Positions 25,943 to 35,116 are shown, numbered from the stretch's first letter. The stretch is DNA of 64,000 nucleotides from Adhaeribacter rhizoryzae (GCF_008629685.1 NZ_VWSF01000018.1:1-64000); one strand, 5' to 3'. The notes: generated from the letters alone by a model not told the origin. Numbers and translations are program-made.

Positions 25943-27892
25943 ATGGCAGTCATTTATCCCAATTATGATGTTATAAGAAATTTGAAAGTTCTTCCAACTG
26001 AAGGAGAACTTAAAATGATTGATTTTCTCCTCGAGAACCTTGATGATGAATATGAAATTTATTTCCAGCCATTCTTAAATGGTGACTGCCCAGATATTAT
26101 TCTAATGAAAGAGGGCGGTGGAGTATTGATTATTGAAGTAAAGGATTGGAAGCTTGGCAGTTATCACCTTGATTACAGAAAAAGATGGTTTGTTTCTCAT
26201 AATAATGTACTTATCAAATCACCAATTTCGCAAGTTCTTAAATACAAGGAGAATATGTATGACTTACATATTCAAAACTTGTTAGAATTTAAACTAAGAG
26301 ATTATAGATATTGGTACGTGGTAAATTGTTCTGTTTTCTTTTATAAGGAAAATAAAAATACCATAAAAGAATTTTTATTAAAGCCTTTTGAAGAGAAGAG
26401 ACAATCTTTGGTTAGTAAGAATGCTTCTAAGGAGTCATTTGATCAATTAAGAAAGTCAGAGGATGGTTATTTAACTTTCTTAAATAAAAATATTGAGTTA
26501 ATTGGTAAGGATAATCTTAATTCTAAAGATTTAAAGGAACTTTTGGAAAGAAGATGGATAAGTAAGAAATCCTCCTATTTCACTCATGATCTTTACGAGA
26601 GTTTTAAAAGGTATTTAAAACCATCATTTCATTCACTTGATGATGGGAGAAATTTCAAATACACAAAAAAGCAATTAGACCTTTCAACTAGTAAGCCAGG
26701 CGAACAGAAAATAAAAGGTATAGTTGGTTCTGGAAAAACTTTAGTCCTTGCAAAAAGGGCTGTGAATGCTCATTTAAGAACTAGTGAAAAGGTATTAATC
26801 CTTACCTATAACATTTCCTTAAAGAATTATATTCATGACAAAGTAAGTAATGTTAGAGAAGACTTTTATTGGAAGAATTTTCATATTGTAAATTATCATG
26901 ATTTCTTTAATTCAGTAATGAATAACTTAGGAATTGAGTTTGATATTCCAGAGGATTTTGATGATTGGGATAAATGGCAGAAAGAGCAGTTCTTCCATAA
27001 TAAATATTATGGTAATTTTGACCTTTTCAAGGAGTTTCAAGAAAATATAGAAAAATATTCTGCAATTCTGATCGATGAAGTACAAGATTATAATACTATA
27101 TGGCTCAGGATTATAAAGAAATATTTCTTGATTGATAATGGTGAATTTGTTGTTTTCGGAGATAGTAAGCAAGATATTTATGACCGGGTATCTTTAGTAA
27201 ACAACAAAAAAGAATTAATCATACCAGAAAGCCCAGGAAGATGGTCTGAATTAAACCAATCATTTCGCTTAACACCTACGATAACTGCTTTTGCTTCTTC
27301 TTTCCAAAAGACATTCTTAGCTGACAAACACTCACCAGATGAATTTGAAAATGTTGACTTTCAATCTGCCTTATTTGATAAAGTTTATTATAAATATTTT
27401 AGTACTTTAAATTTTGGAGAGATAACTCAATTCATTAAATTATTTTCAACACAATTAGGGAGCCATCCAAATGATGTTTGTGTTCTTTCACTATCAATAG
27501 AAGTTATTAGAGAGATAGATTATTGTTTTAGAAAAATTACAAAGGAAAAGACATATATAATGTCAGAAACTAAAGAGTTTTATGATCATTTGAAAGAGGC
27601 CAACGGTCTAACTGTTAAGTTTAATAAAGAAATTGAAAAAATAAGGAAAAATAAAAAGCTTCATTTTTGGATGAACTCTGGATTAACCAAATTTTCAACA
27701 GTTCATAGTTATAAAGGTTGGGAAATTAAAACTCTATTCTTAATCGTTCATAAGGACACACGTGAAGCAACATACAAAGAATTAATTTATACAGGTTTTA
27801 CTAGGTGTATGAATAATTTGATAATAATTGATATAGACGACCATGAACTTTCAAAATTTATGGATGGTTTGGAGTATGTTCAACTAATATAA
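25943..27892 (+). CDS. NERD nuclease-domain / UvrD-type helicase
   Basis: 649 residues. The N-terminus is a NERD domain: NGDCPDIILMKEGGGVLIIEVKDW has the D-x(n)-E-V-K nuclease core. The helicase follows with Walker A GIVGSGKT (259-266), DEVQDY (378-383) and QSFRLTP. C-terminal VHSYKGWEI matches motif V of superfamily 1 helicases, and YTGFTRC motif VI. NERD-helicases of this size are common in anti-phage islands, usually as single genes. It is the most A+T-rich gene of the island and probably has its own promoter, since 104 bases separate it from res. An independent system or an accessory to the type III pair are both possible. Confidence 0.85.
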   Translation: MAVIYPNYDVIRNLKVLPTEGELKMIDFLLENLDDEYEIYFQPFLNGDCPDIILMKEGGGVLIIEVKDWKLGSYHLDYRKRWFVSHNNVLIKSPISQVLKYKENMYDLHIQNLLEFKLRDYRYWYVVNCSVFFYKENKNTIKEFLLKPFEEKRQSLVSKNASKESFDQLRKSEDGYLTFLNKNIELIGKDNLNSKDLKELLERRWISKKSSYFTHDLYESFKRYLKPSFHSLDDGRNFKYTKKQLDLSTSKPGEQKIKGIVGSGKTLVLAKRAVNAHLRTSEKVLILTYNISLKNYIHDKVSNVREDFYWKNFHIVNYHDFFNSVMNNLGIEFDIPEDFDDWDKWQKEQFFHNKYYGNFDLFKEFQENIEKYSAILIDEVQDYNTIWLRIIKKYFLIDNGEFVVFGDSKQDIYDRVSLVNNKKELIIPESPGRWSELNQSFRLTPTITAFASSFQKTFLADKHSPDEFENVDFQSALFDKVYYKYFSTLNFGEITQFIKLFSTQLGSHPNDVCVLSLSIEVIREIDYCFRKITKEKTYIMSETKEFYDHLKEANGLTVKFNKEIEKIRKNKKLHFWMNSGLTKFSTVHSYKGWEIKTLFLIVHKDTREATYKELIYTGFTRCMNNLIIIDIDDHELSKFMDGLEYVQLI

Positions 27893-27969
27893 GCAACTCT
27901 AACAAACAATGAATAACTCTCCATTAAACGAGTAATATCGATAGGTGTTATCACTAAAAAGGCGCAGAA

Positions 27970-28099
27970 GAAGCTTTTCAATTTTTCATGGTGGCGCTTC
28001 TTACTTGTAGGGGTTCCAGAAGGGGCGCTACACCGTTTACTAGGATACTTTCAGATGCCAGTTGTTTGGCCCACGACCGCACAATGCTGGTGGCAATCA
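27970..28099 (-). pseudogene. Degenerate fragment of a short-chain dehydrogenase gene
   Basis: Read on the minus strand from just after the dnaE stop, the segment encodes VIATSIVRSWAKQLASES then ILVNGVAP, followed in the next frame by PLQVRSATM. It matches residues ~186-245 of the intact SDR at 35390-36289 (SFVRSLAKQLAPKGILVNG, VAPGPIWTPLQV, TMEKLKSF). The piece between the two ATTS tetrapeptides of the intact protein (residues 188-191 and 210-213) is missing, as expected for a deletion between short repeats, and a frameshift follows. It marks the right boundary of the island. Confidence 0.65.
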
Positions 28100-31039
28100 C
28101 TAATACCGCGGGTCCTTCTGAAAAGGCAGCTTGGCGAGTTTCTCTACCTCCATGCTCGGAAAGCCGAATTCTTCTACAATTTTGCCGTACAGCAAATACA
28201 CCCCGTTGCCTTTAAAGGGCCAGTGTTTTAACGATTGCGGGAAATGCACCGTATCGAAAAAATCGCCGGCTACATCCAGGAAAGTACCAAACTGCATGAT
28301 TTCGCCTTTAACCGTGCGCACGTATTTGGTAGTTACCAGTATGCCCATCATCCGTACTTTCTGGCCCAGGTACTGCAGCATTTCTTTTGTTTTTACATCG
28401 CCGCGGGCGTTAGTCAGGAGTAAATCGAAGTAAGAACTTGTAACCGGGAAGCCCAGCAGTTCCATTTCGTCGTAGGCATCTTCTACGGCGGTGTGGCACA
28501 GGGTGGGCAGGGTAAATTGTTTGGCGGGTTCCCGGAACAAAGCCGGTGCCCCGTGGGTATTTACTTTGTGGCCCAGCAAAAAATGCGCTTCCCAGAGCAG
28601 CGTTTTTTTGTCGTGGCCGGTAAAGCGCAGCGCCTGTACCCTTATTAAAATTAAGAGCGGTTCTAAGGTGAGCTGGGTGCGTTGGATAAAATTTTCGAGG
28701 CTGGTGTACAGGCCGTTTTGTTCGCGCTCCGTTACAATAATATGGGCCAGCTTTTGCTCCAGGTTTTGCAGGTGAATAAAGCCCAGGTAAATATCCTGGC
28801 CGTAAATAGTGGTGGTCAGATAGCTGTGGTTGAGGCAGGGCAAATGAATAGCGGCACCCGCTTTTTGCGCCTGCTGCACGTAAATCCAGGTTTTGTAAAA
28901 GCCGCCAAAGTTGTTGATTACGGCTACCATAAACTCCAGCGGATAGTACGTTTTAAGGTACAAACTTTGGTAACTTTCTACGGCAAAAGAGGCCGAGTGC
29001 GCTTTGGAGAAAGAGTAACCCCCAAATGATTCTACCTGCCGCCAAACTTCTTTCGTGAGGGTTTCGGGGTAACCTTTGGCCCGGCAATTCTCGAAAAATT
29101 TATCTACCAGCTTCTGAAATTCTTTCTTCGAGCGGTACTTGCCGCTCATGGCCCGGCGCAGCACGTCGGCATCCGATAAATCCAGGCCGGCAAAGTGGTG
29201 GCACACTTTAATTACGTCTTCCTGGTACACCATTACGCCGTAGGTTTCTTTTAGCTGCTCTTCCATAACCGGGTGCAGGTATTCTATTTTATCGGGCTGG
29301 TGAAACCGCTGAATGTACGCCCGCATCATACCCGATTGCGCCACCCCCGGCCGGATAATAGAACTGGCTGCCACCAGGCTCAAATAATTATCGCAATGCA
29401 ACTTTTTGAGCAAACCCCGCATGGCCGGGCTCTCGATGTAAAAACAGCCAATGGTGTCGCCGGATTTGAGTTGTTCTTTTACTTTTTCGTCTTTTTTAAA
29501 CCGCTCTACCTCGTGGGCATCTACTTTTATTTTCTGGCTATGCCATACCAGGTGCACTGTTTCTTTTATGTGCCCAATGCCGCGCTGGCTCAGGATATCC
29601 AGCTTCTCGAAACCAATATTTTCGGCGGTATACATGTCCCATTGGCTCGTGGGGAAACCTTTGGGCGGCATATCCAGGGCGGTATAGTTCGTAATGGGTT
29701 CCTCCGAAATTAATACCCCGCCGGCGTGAATGGAACGCACATTCGGGAAATCGGTCAGCATCTGGCTGTAGTGTAATATTTGCTTTGTGAGGTGGTCGGA
29801 GTGGCTGGCGGTATGCGGGTTGGTGACCAGCGCATCCAGCTCGGTTTTGGGCAGGCCGTACACTTTGCCCAGTTCGCGCAAAATAGAGTTTTGCTGAAAA
29901 GTGCTCATGGCGCCCAGCAGGGCGGTATAATTTCTGCCGTAGCGTTTAAAAATATAATCCAGCACCTCGTCGCGCTCGTCCCAGCTAAAGTCAATGTCAA
30001 AATCGGGCGGACTGGTGCGTTTGGGGTTCAGAAACCGCTCGAAATACAAGTCCAGCTCAATCGGGTCAACGTCGGTTAAACCCAGGCAATAGGCCACCAC
30101 GCTGTTGGCCCCGCTGCCCCGGCCCACGTGGTAAAAATTGCGTTTGCGCGCGTAACTGATTACGTCCTCGGTAATGAGAAAATACGACGCAAAACCTAAT
30201 TTATCGATTATGGCTAATTCTTTTTCTACCCGTTGCTGGGCTACTTTATTCGGCAGGCCGTAGCGTTTTTGTAAGCCGTCGCGGGCTAATTTTTCGAGTA
30301 ATAATTTATCGTCGTAAGCGGTATTGGTAAAGTTTATTTTGTTTTTGCGGGTGGTAAAATCAAAAGTAAAAGCGGCCCGCGCTACTAATTTTTCGCTGTT
30401 GCGGATGAGTTCGGGAAACCGGGCGTATTGCGCCAGCAGTTGCGCCGCGGGTATAAAACAAGTGCTTTCGGTGAGGCCGTGTTCGGGGGTTAGCTGGCTG
30501 AGCAAAATATTATTATCGATGGCGCGCAAATGCCGGTGCAGCGCGTAGCCTTCTTCGTTTTTGCAGGTAAACAATGGGTGCATCAAAAGCTTTTCGCCCT
30601 GCTGCCGCAAATCCGAAAATACTAATTTATTCAGGTCGGAGGGGGCGACGCCAATAAATTCGTTTTCGCGCAGCTTTAAAATATGGCCGGCGGCAAACGG
30701 GTAGATAATTAGCGCGTGGGCAAAAGCCGGTGGCACATCGGGTAAAGGTTTATGGGTTAGTAAATATTCGCTTAAAAAAGCGTTCAGCTCCTGGAAGCCT
30801 TTTTGGTTTTGGGCCAGGCCAGTATACAGCAACTGGTTATCGCGCCGGAATTCTATGCCCACCAAGGGCTGAATCTGTTGCTCTAAACACGCTTTGATAA
30901 AAGGAAACACCCCGGAGGTATTGTTAATATCGGTTAAGGCTAGGGCTTGGTAACCCTGCGCCATTGCTTCCGCCGCCAAATCTTCTACCGAGAGCGTCCC
31001 GAACCGCAAACTATAGTACGAGTGTCCAAAGGCCAGCAT
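28100..31039 (-). CDS. dnaE2: DnaE-type DNA polymerase III alpha subunit (translesion, DnaE2-like)
   Basis: 979 residues, shorter than the replicative DnaE (about 1100-1250). The N-terminal PHP domain begins FGHSYYSLRFGTLS; the polymerase core has PPDFDIDF (about 344-351) with the catalytic acidic residues, and GRGSGANSVVAYCLG precedes it. The region after the helix-hairpin-helix keeps only a short OB-like end (VRMMGILVTTKYVRTVKGE). Size and its position just after a Y-family polymerase gene (5-base gap) indicate the damage-inducible mutagenic DnaE, not the replicative one. The cassette is regulated from upstream of dinB; see the palindrome at 32216-32250. Symbol assigned on context. Confidence 0.85.
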   Translation of the reverse strand: MLAFGHSYYSLRFGTLSVEDLAAEAMAQGYQALALTDINNTSGVFPFIKACLEQQIQPLVGIEFRRDNQLLYTGLAQNQKGFQELNAFLSEYLLTHKPLPDVPPAFAHALIIYPFAAGHILKLRENEFIGVAPSDLNKLVFSDLRQQGEKLLMHPLFTCKNEEGYALHRHLRAIDNNILLSQLTPEHGLTESTCFIPAAQLLAQYARFPELIRNSEKLVARAAFTFDFTTRKNKINFTNTAYDDKLLLEKLARDGLQKRYGLPNKVAQQRVEKELAIIDKLGFASYFLITEDVISYARKRNFYHVGRGSGANSVVAYCLGLTDVDPIELDLYFERFLNPKRTSPPDFDIDFSWDERDEVLDYIFKRYGRNYTALLGAMSTFQQNSILRELGKVYGLPKTELDALVTNPHTASHSDHLTKQILHYSQMLTDFPNVRSIHAGGVLISEEPITNYTALDMPPKGFPTSQWDMYTAENIGFEKLDILSQRGIGHIKETVHLVWHSQKIKVDAHEVERFKKDEKVKEQLKSGDTIGCFYIESPAMRGLLKKLHCDNYLSLVAASSIIRPGVAQSGMMRAYIQRFHQPDKIEYLHPVMEEQLKETYGVMVYQEDVIKVCHHFAGLDLSDADVLRRAMSGKYRSKKEFQKLVDKFFENCRAKGYPETLTKEVWRQVESFGGYSFSKAHSASFAVESYQSLYLKTYYPLEFMVAVINNFGGFYKTWIYVQQAQKAGAAIHLPCLNHSYLTTTIYGQDIYLGFIHLQNLEQKLAHIIVTEREQNGLYTSLENFIQRTQLTLEPLLILIRVQALRFTGHDKKTLLWEAHFLLGHKVNTHGAPALFREPAKQFTLPTLCHTAVEDAYDEMELLGFPVTSSYFDLLLTNARGDVKTKEMLQYLGQKVRMMGILVTTKYVRTVKGEIMQFGTFLDVAGDFFDTVHFPQSLKHWPFKGNGVYLLYGKIVEEFGFPSMEVEKLAKLPFQKDPRY

Positions 31040-31044
31040 ATTTT

Positions 31045-32211
31045 TTAAGCTAAGCCCGACTTTAAACCCACGGCCCTTTTCACGGCATCTTCGCCGTAAC
31101 GGTGCCGGATTTTATCCATGGCCTGGTAGAGGTTGGCCATTTCGGTGGTGTCTTCAAACAAATCTATCTGCTGAAAACCTTGCACCAGGTTACTCAGGCG
31201 TACGCCCAGCATCCGGATGAGCATGCGGCGGTTGTATAATTTCCCGAACAGCTCTTTTGCTTTCCGGATTAAAATATGGTCGGCGGCATTGTACGGAATA
31301 GAGAGTTGCTGGGTATGCGTATCGAAGTTGGCATAGCGGATTTTTACCGTAATGCAGCCCGTGAGTTTGCCTTGTTTGCGCAGCTCAAACGCTAAGCCTT
31401 CGGTCATGGACACAAGCAGGTTGTTGAGCCTGATAATATCAGTCGTATCGGTGTGAAAGGTTTGCTCGGTGCTGATGGATTTCTGCTCGGAATACGGAAT
31501 CACGGGCGTGCTATCGATGCCATTAGCTTTTTCCCAGATGTGCACGCCTTCTTTGCCCAGTACCTTTTGCATCATTTCCACCGGAATCATGGTTAAGACC
31601 TCGATGGTCGGGATGCCCATGTTGCGCAACAGCTGGTAATTTTTCTGCCCCACGCCCGGTATTTTCCGGATAGACAAAGGCGCTAAAAATGGCTTTACTT
31701 CGGCCTGACACACCTGTATTTCGCCGTTCGGTTTGGCTTGCCCCGTCGCAATTTTAGAAACCGTTTTGTTTACCGATAAGCCAAACGACACGGGCAAGCC
31801 GGTCTCCCGGATAATGTTTTGGCGTAATTCTTTGGTCCATTGCCAGGTGCCAAAGAATTTATCCATCCCGCTCACATCCAGGTAATGCTCATCAATCGAA
31901 GCTTTTTCGTAAACCGGCGCGTGGGCCGCAATTACCGCCGTTACGTCCCGCGAATATTTACTGTAAGCCTCCATGTCGCCGCGCAGTACCAAGGCTTCGC
32001 TGCAAAGCTGGCGGGCCATACGCATGGGCATGCCGGCGTGTACGCCGTAGAAGCGGGTTTCGTAACTGCAACTGGCTACTACCCCCCTATCGGAGCTGCC
32101 CCCAATAATAATGGGTTTACCCTGGAGCTGGGAATTACGCAGGCGCTCTACCGAAACAAAAAACGTGTCTAAATCCAGATGAGCAATGGTACGGTTTTCT
32201 GTAAGCAGCAT
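31045..32211 (-). CDS. dinB: Y-family DNA polymerase IV (DinB)
   Basis: 388 residues. AHLDLDTFFVSVE (10-22) has the metal-binding Asp residues, and SIDEHYLD (105-112) the second acidic pair, so it is catalytically competent, unlike ImuB. SYETRFYGVHAGMPM, KIATGQAKPNG, IPGVGQKNYQLL (helix-hairpin-helix) and the little-finger domain follow. It extends primers past damaged bases. First gene of a two-gene cassette with dnaE2. The start codon is directly preceded by a 35-bp palindrome that would cover or neighbour the promoter, consistent with SOS-type repression. Confidence 0.92.
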   Translation of the reverse strand: MLLTENRTIAHLDLDTFFVSVERLRNSQLQGKPIIIGGSSDRGVVASCSYETRFYGVHAGMPMRMARQLCSEALVLRGDMEAYSKYSRDVTAVIAAHAPVYEKASIDEHYLDVSGMDKFFGTWQWTKELRQNIIRETGLPVSFGLSVNKTVSKIATGQAKPNGEIQVCQAEVKPFLAPLSIRKIPGVGQKNYQLLRNMGIPTIEVLTMIPVEMMQKVLGKEGVHIWEKANGIDSTPVIPYSEQKSISTEQTFHTDTTDIIRLNNLLVSMTEGLAFELRKQGKLTGCITVKIRYANFDTHTQQLSIPYNAADHILIRKAKELFGKLYNRRMLIRMLGVRLSNLVQGFQQIDLFEDTTEMANLYQAMDKIRHRYGEDAVKRAVGLKSGLA

Positions 32212-32215
32212 AATT

Positions 32216-32250
32216 ATCCGTTTTAGCTAATTATTTTAGCAAATACGGAT
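32216..32250 (-). promoter_or_regulatory. 35-bp palindrome upstream of dinB, possible operator
   Basis: ATCCGT and ACGGAT bound an A+T-rich centre that contains two copies of TTTAGC as a direct repeat (near 32222 and 32235). It starts 4 bases from the dinB ATG, a position where a LexA-like or other repressor would block expression. There is no established consensus in the window to compare with, so the repressor is unidentified. Confidence 0.45.
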
Positions 32251-32562
32251 TTTTAATATTTAATAGCTAAATATATTAGATTTAAATATTAACATTTATT
32301 AACATTTATCAACATTGAGTGTTCAATTACCAGTAATATTAGTTTTATCTAGGTTGATATTCAGGTTAGTTAGCATAATCACTGCCAAGTGAACTGCATT
32401 TAGAATAGAGTTACAGAGAAGTTGCTGCCAAAAAATGCTAGATTTTACCTGGCTTTATAGCAATACCGGTAAACGCTACAACCAGGTTAAAAAAACAAGC
32501 ACTTTAACCTAAGTAGTATAAAATACGTATGCGGTATAGATAAATACTTAAAGCCTAGAACT

Positions 32563-32802
32563 ATGAATACTTACAATAATAAGCTGGATAATGATCGCCG
32601 CGACGATTTATTTGATGGCACCGAATTACGGGCCCGCGGTAACTGGACCGAACTGAAAGGCAAGGCCCGTCAGCAATACGGTAACCTAACCGACGATGAT
32701 TTTGAATATGCCGAAGGCAAACAGGAAGAATGGCTGGGTAGCCTCTCTGCTAAAATTGGCCGTTCGATAGACGATGTAAAATCTTGGTTCAGAAGCTTAT
32801 AA
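32563..32802 (+). CDS. CsbD-family stress protein, copy 1
   Basis: 79 residues, highly charged, no membrane segment. GNWTELKGKARQQYGNLTDD and YAEGKQEEWLG are the CsbD signature (two WxxxKGKxKxxxGxLTDDD-type helices). CsbD proteins accumulate under general and envelope stress; the mechanism is unknown. Differs from the copy at 34853-35092 by one residue (K versus N at position 7). The leader CCTAAGTRGTATAAAATACG is conserved in both copies and may contain a stress promoter, since no TAnnTTTG element is seen. Terminator at 32827-32860. Confidence 0.88.
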   Translation: MNTYNNKLDNDRRDDLFDGTELRARGNWTELKGKARQQYGNLTDDDFEYAEGKQEEWLGSLSAKIGRSIDDVKSWFRSL

Positions 32803-32826
32803 ACAGGCAAGTTTCTGAAATATTTA

Positions 32827-32860
32827 AAACCCGTTTAGCTAAAACCTAAACGGGTTTTTT
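32827..32860 (+). terminator. Terminator of csbD copy 1
   Basis: AAACCCGTTTAG (32827-32838) and CTAAACGGGTTT (32846-32857), perfect 12-bp stem, then a T run. Confidence 0.9.
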
Positions 32861-33111
32861 ATTTAGCTGTTGTCATCGGTCTCTTCTGACCTTTTATAGC
32901 GCAAGGGATGCCTTTGCATTTTAATATTGCAACAGCGCACGATTGTGTTAGCATGAGAATTCCCTTGCCTGGTAGTGGTTTTAGGCGCTCCTACTTTCCC
33001 CAGTTAACACTCTTTTCAGGTTTCTACCATACCTGGGCTGTACCACCAGAAAAGTTTAAATGCTTATTATCTGATTTTGTAGATTTGTTCTATAATGGCT
33101 GATAGCGGAAT

Positions 33112-33163
33112 GTTTCAAACATTCCGGAACCAATTTAAACCCAGGAGGATAGAAATTTAATGA
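33112..33163 (+). repeat. Leader repeat L, copy 2 (upstream of the GH28 gene)
   Basis: Shares about 46 of 50 bases with 25861-25911. It contains CCAGGAGGAT, a strong ribosome-binding site, 11-12 bases before the GH28 ATG at 33160. Confidence 0.65.
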
Positions 33164-34518
33164 TTCCCCAAAAATTCAGGTTCGCTTTGCTGCTCGTACT
33201 TTCCCTCATGCTGCATCTTACGGCCTTGGCCAAAGATGTTTTTCCAGATGGAACGCCCATTCCGGACTGGTTCCGGCAAAACAAACCAACCGACGTAACC
33301 AAATTAGGCAAGCCCTATCGCATTACCGACTATAACGTTGCCAACGATAGTACCCGCCTCCAGACCCAACTTATTCAGGCGGTTATAGACAAAGCCGCAG
33401 CCGACGGGGGCGGCGTGGTGATTATTCCCAAAGGGACATTTTTGAGTGGCTCGCTCTTTTTTAAAAAGAACACCCACCTGCACCTGGAAGAAGGTGGCAA
33501 GCTAAAAGGCAGCGACGACATCAGCAATTTCCCGCTGGTTCAGACCCGCATGGAAGGGCAAACCTTGAAATATTTTGCGGCGCTGGTGAATGCCGACGGC
33601 CTGGACGGCTTTACCTTATCGGGTAAAGGCACGATAGATGGCAACGGGCTGCGTTACTGGAAATCGTTCTGGCTCCGGCGGGCCTTTAACCCCAACACCA
33701 CCAACATGGATGAAATGCGGCCGCGACTGGTGTACATCTCCAACTGCAAAAACGTGCAGCTCTCCGGTGTGAAATTAATCAACTCGCCGTTCTGGACGAC
33801 GCACTTGTATAAAAGCGAAAACGTTAAGCTGCTCGACCTGTACATCTACTCGCCGGAAAAGCCGGTAAAAGCGCCGAGCACCGATGCGGTGGATATAGAC
33901 GCCTGTAAAAACGTGCTTATCAAAAACTGCTACATGTCGGTGAACGACGATGCCGTTGCGCTGAAGGGCGGCAAAGGGCCGCGGGCCGATAAAGACCCGA
34001 ACAACGGCGGCAACTATAACATCATCATCGAAGACTGCACTTACGGGTTCTGCCACGGGGCCTTAACCTTCGGCAGCGAGTCGGTGCACGACCGCAATAT
34101 TATTTTGCGCCGGATTAAGATAAACCACGCCGAGCGGTTACTTTGGTTTAAAATGCGCCCCGATACCCCGCAGCTTTACGAATACGTGCTGGTAGAAGAC
34201 ATCGAGGGCCACGACATCGGCAACTTCCTCTACATCCGCCCCTGGACCCAGTTCTTCGACCTGAAAGGCGAACCGGTATCGGGCACGTCTAACGTCCGGC
34301 ACATAACCATGCGCAACATTAAGCTGGATTGTACTAACTTTTTTAACGTGGGCGCGGCCAAAGAAATTAAGCCGGCACAAGGCTTCGGTTATCAGTTATC
34401 AGACTTCCGGTTCGAAAATATTCAGGTAACGGCTAAAAATTTCCTGGAGATAGACCCTGCTGTTATCCAGAATTTTAAAGGGAAGAACGTAACCGTTAAC
34501 AGGAAGAAGCTTTATTAG
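33160..34518 (+). CDS. Glycoside hydrolase family 28 (polygalacturonase/rhamnogalacturonase-like)
   Basis: 452 residues; signal peptide to about residue 24 (LTALA). Right-handed beta-helix: repeating short strands with the GH28 catalytic segments in order STDAVDID (240-247; replacing the NTDGxD form), NDDAVALKGG (262-271; the DD catalytic pair), and CHGA (298-301; replacing GHG). A closing basic residue pair RLLWFK is near 325. It probably hydrolyses pectin-type alpha-galacturonide or rhamnogalacturonan linkages outside the cytosol. The strong leader (AGGAGG) suggests high translation. It lies between two csbD copies, not in a sugar operon. Confidence 0.88.
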   Translation: MIPQKFRFALLLVLSLMLHLTALAKDVFPDGTPIPDWFRQNKPTDVTKLGKPYRITDYNVANDSTRLQTQLIQAVIDKAAADGGGVVIIPKGTFLSGSLFFKKNTHLHLEEGGKLKGSDDISNFPLVQTRMEGQTLKYFAALVNADGLDGFTLSGKGTIDGNGLRYWKSFWLRRAFNPNTTNMDEMRPRLVYISNCKNVQLSGVKLINSPFWTTHLYKSENVKLLDLYIYSPEKPVKAPSTDAVDIDACKNVLIKNCYMSVNDDAVALKGGKGPRADKDPNNGGNYNIIIEDCTYGFCHGALTFGSESVHDRNIILRRIKINHAERLLWFKMRPDTPQLYEYVLVEDIEGHDIGNFLYIRPWTQFFDLKGEPVSGTSNVRHITMRNIKLDCTNFFNVGAAKEIKPAQGFGYQLSDFRFENIQVTAKNFLEIDPAVIQNFKGKNVTVNRKKLY

Positions 34519-34852
34519 AAACTAATTGTTCCTGAAGATGCGCCGGCTGAAAGAATGATACGTTCTGCTTAGCCGGCGCGGGCTGGTAGTTCGGGCTTAC
34601 CTTATTTAAAAAATGTAGCCGGTTTGCCTGCACCAGCAGCGGGATGCAGAATATTCAAGACCACTCCTACGCAGGAAACTACCCTTAAAAAAGAGCTGGT
34701 TATTTAATGGGATTACCACCGCAAAAACCCGGAAGTTTACCAGTTTATTTAAAATACCAATAACTCCAACAGCCAGGTTATAAATTAAGTATTTCAACCT
34801 AAGTGGTATAAAATACGTATGCCTTATAGATTAATACTTAAAGCATAAAACT

Positions 34853-35092
34853 ATGAATACTTACAATAATAATCTGGATAATGATCGCCGCGACGATTTG
34901 TTCGATGGCACCGAATTACGGGCTCGTGGTAACTGGACCGAACTGAAAGGTAAAGCCCGTCAGCAATATGGTAACCTAACCGACGATGATTTTGAATATG
35001 CCGAAGGCAAACAAGAAGAATGGCTGGGTAGCCTTTCTGCCAAAATTGGCCGTTCGATAGACGATGTAAAATCCTGGTTCAGAAGCTTATAA
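34853..35092 (+). CDS. CsbD-family stress protein, copy 2
   Basis: 79 residues, identical to the 32563-32802 protein except Asn at position 7. The nucleotide differences are mainly at third positions, so both copies remain under selection for protein sequence or exchange by gene conversion. Own terminator at 35117-35150. Confidence 0.88.
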   Translation: MNTYNNNLDNDRRDDLFDGTELRARGNWTELKGKARQQYGNLTDDDFEYAEGKQEEWLGSLSAKIGRSIDDVKSWFRSL

Positions 35093-35116
35093 ACAAGTAA
35101 GTTTCTGAAATATTTG

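Larger units (their letters stand above)
32478..32867. repeat. 390-bp duplication, copy 1 (CsbD unit)
   Basis: Covers leader, csbD-like gene and terminator; the same order with high identity occurs at 34768-35157 (offset 2290 bases). The leader blocks CCTAAGTRGTATAAAATACG and AATACTTAAAGC are kept in both copies. Confidence 0.8.

Noticed and set aside
14580-27892. DISARM, BREX or Gabija labels for the island
   Set aside because: None of the marker proteins (DrmA/DrmB, BrxL/PglZ, OLD-type GajA) is seen; only the general helicase-nuclease parts are shared.
27988-28215. 75-codon plus-strand open frame at the right island edge
   Set aside because: It is the complement of the SDR remnant and the dnaE 3' end, which read well on the minus strand.
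31045-32211. ImuB (inactive Y-family partner) instead of DinB
   Set aside because: Catalytic DxD and SIDE residues are present, so it is an active polymerase IV type.
32908-33102. 64-codon open frame before the GH28 gene
   Set aside because: No recognisable composition or start signal, and it is in a region with only leader and repeat features.
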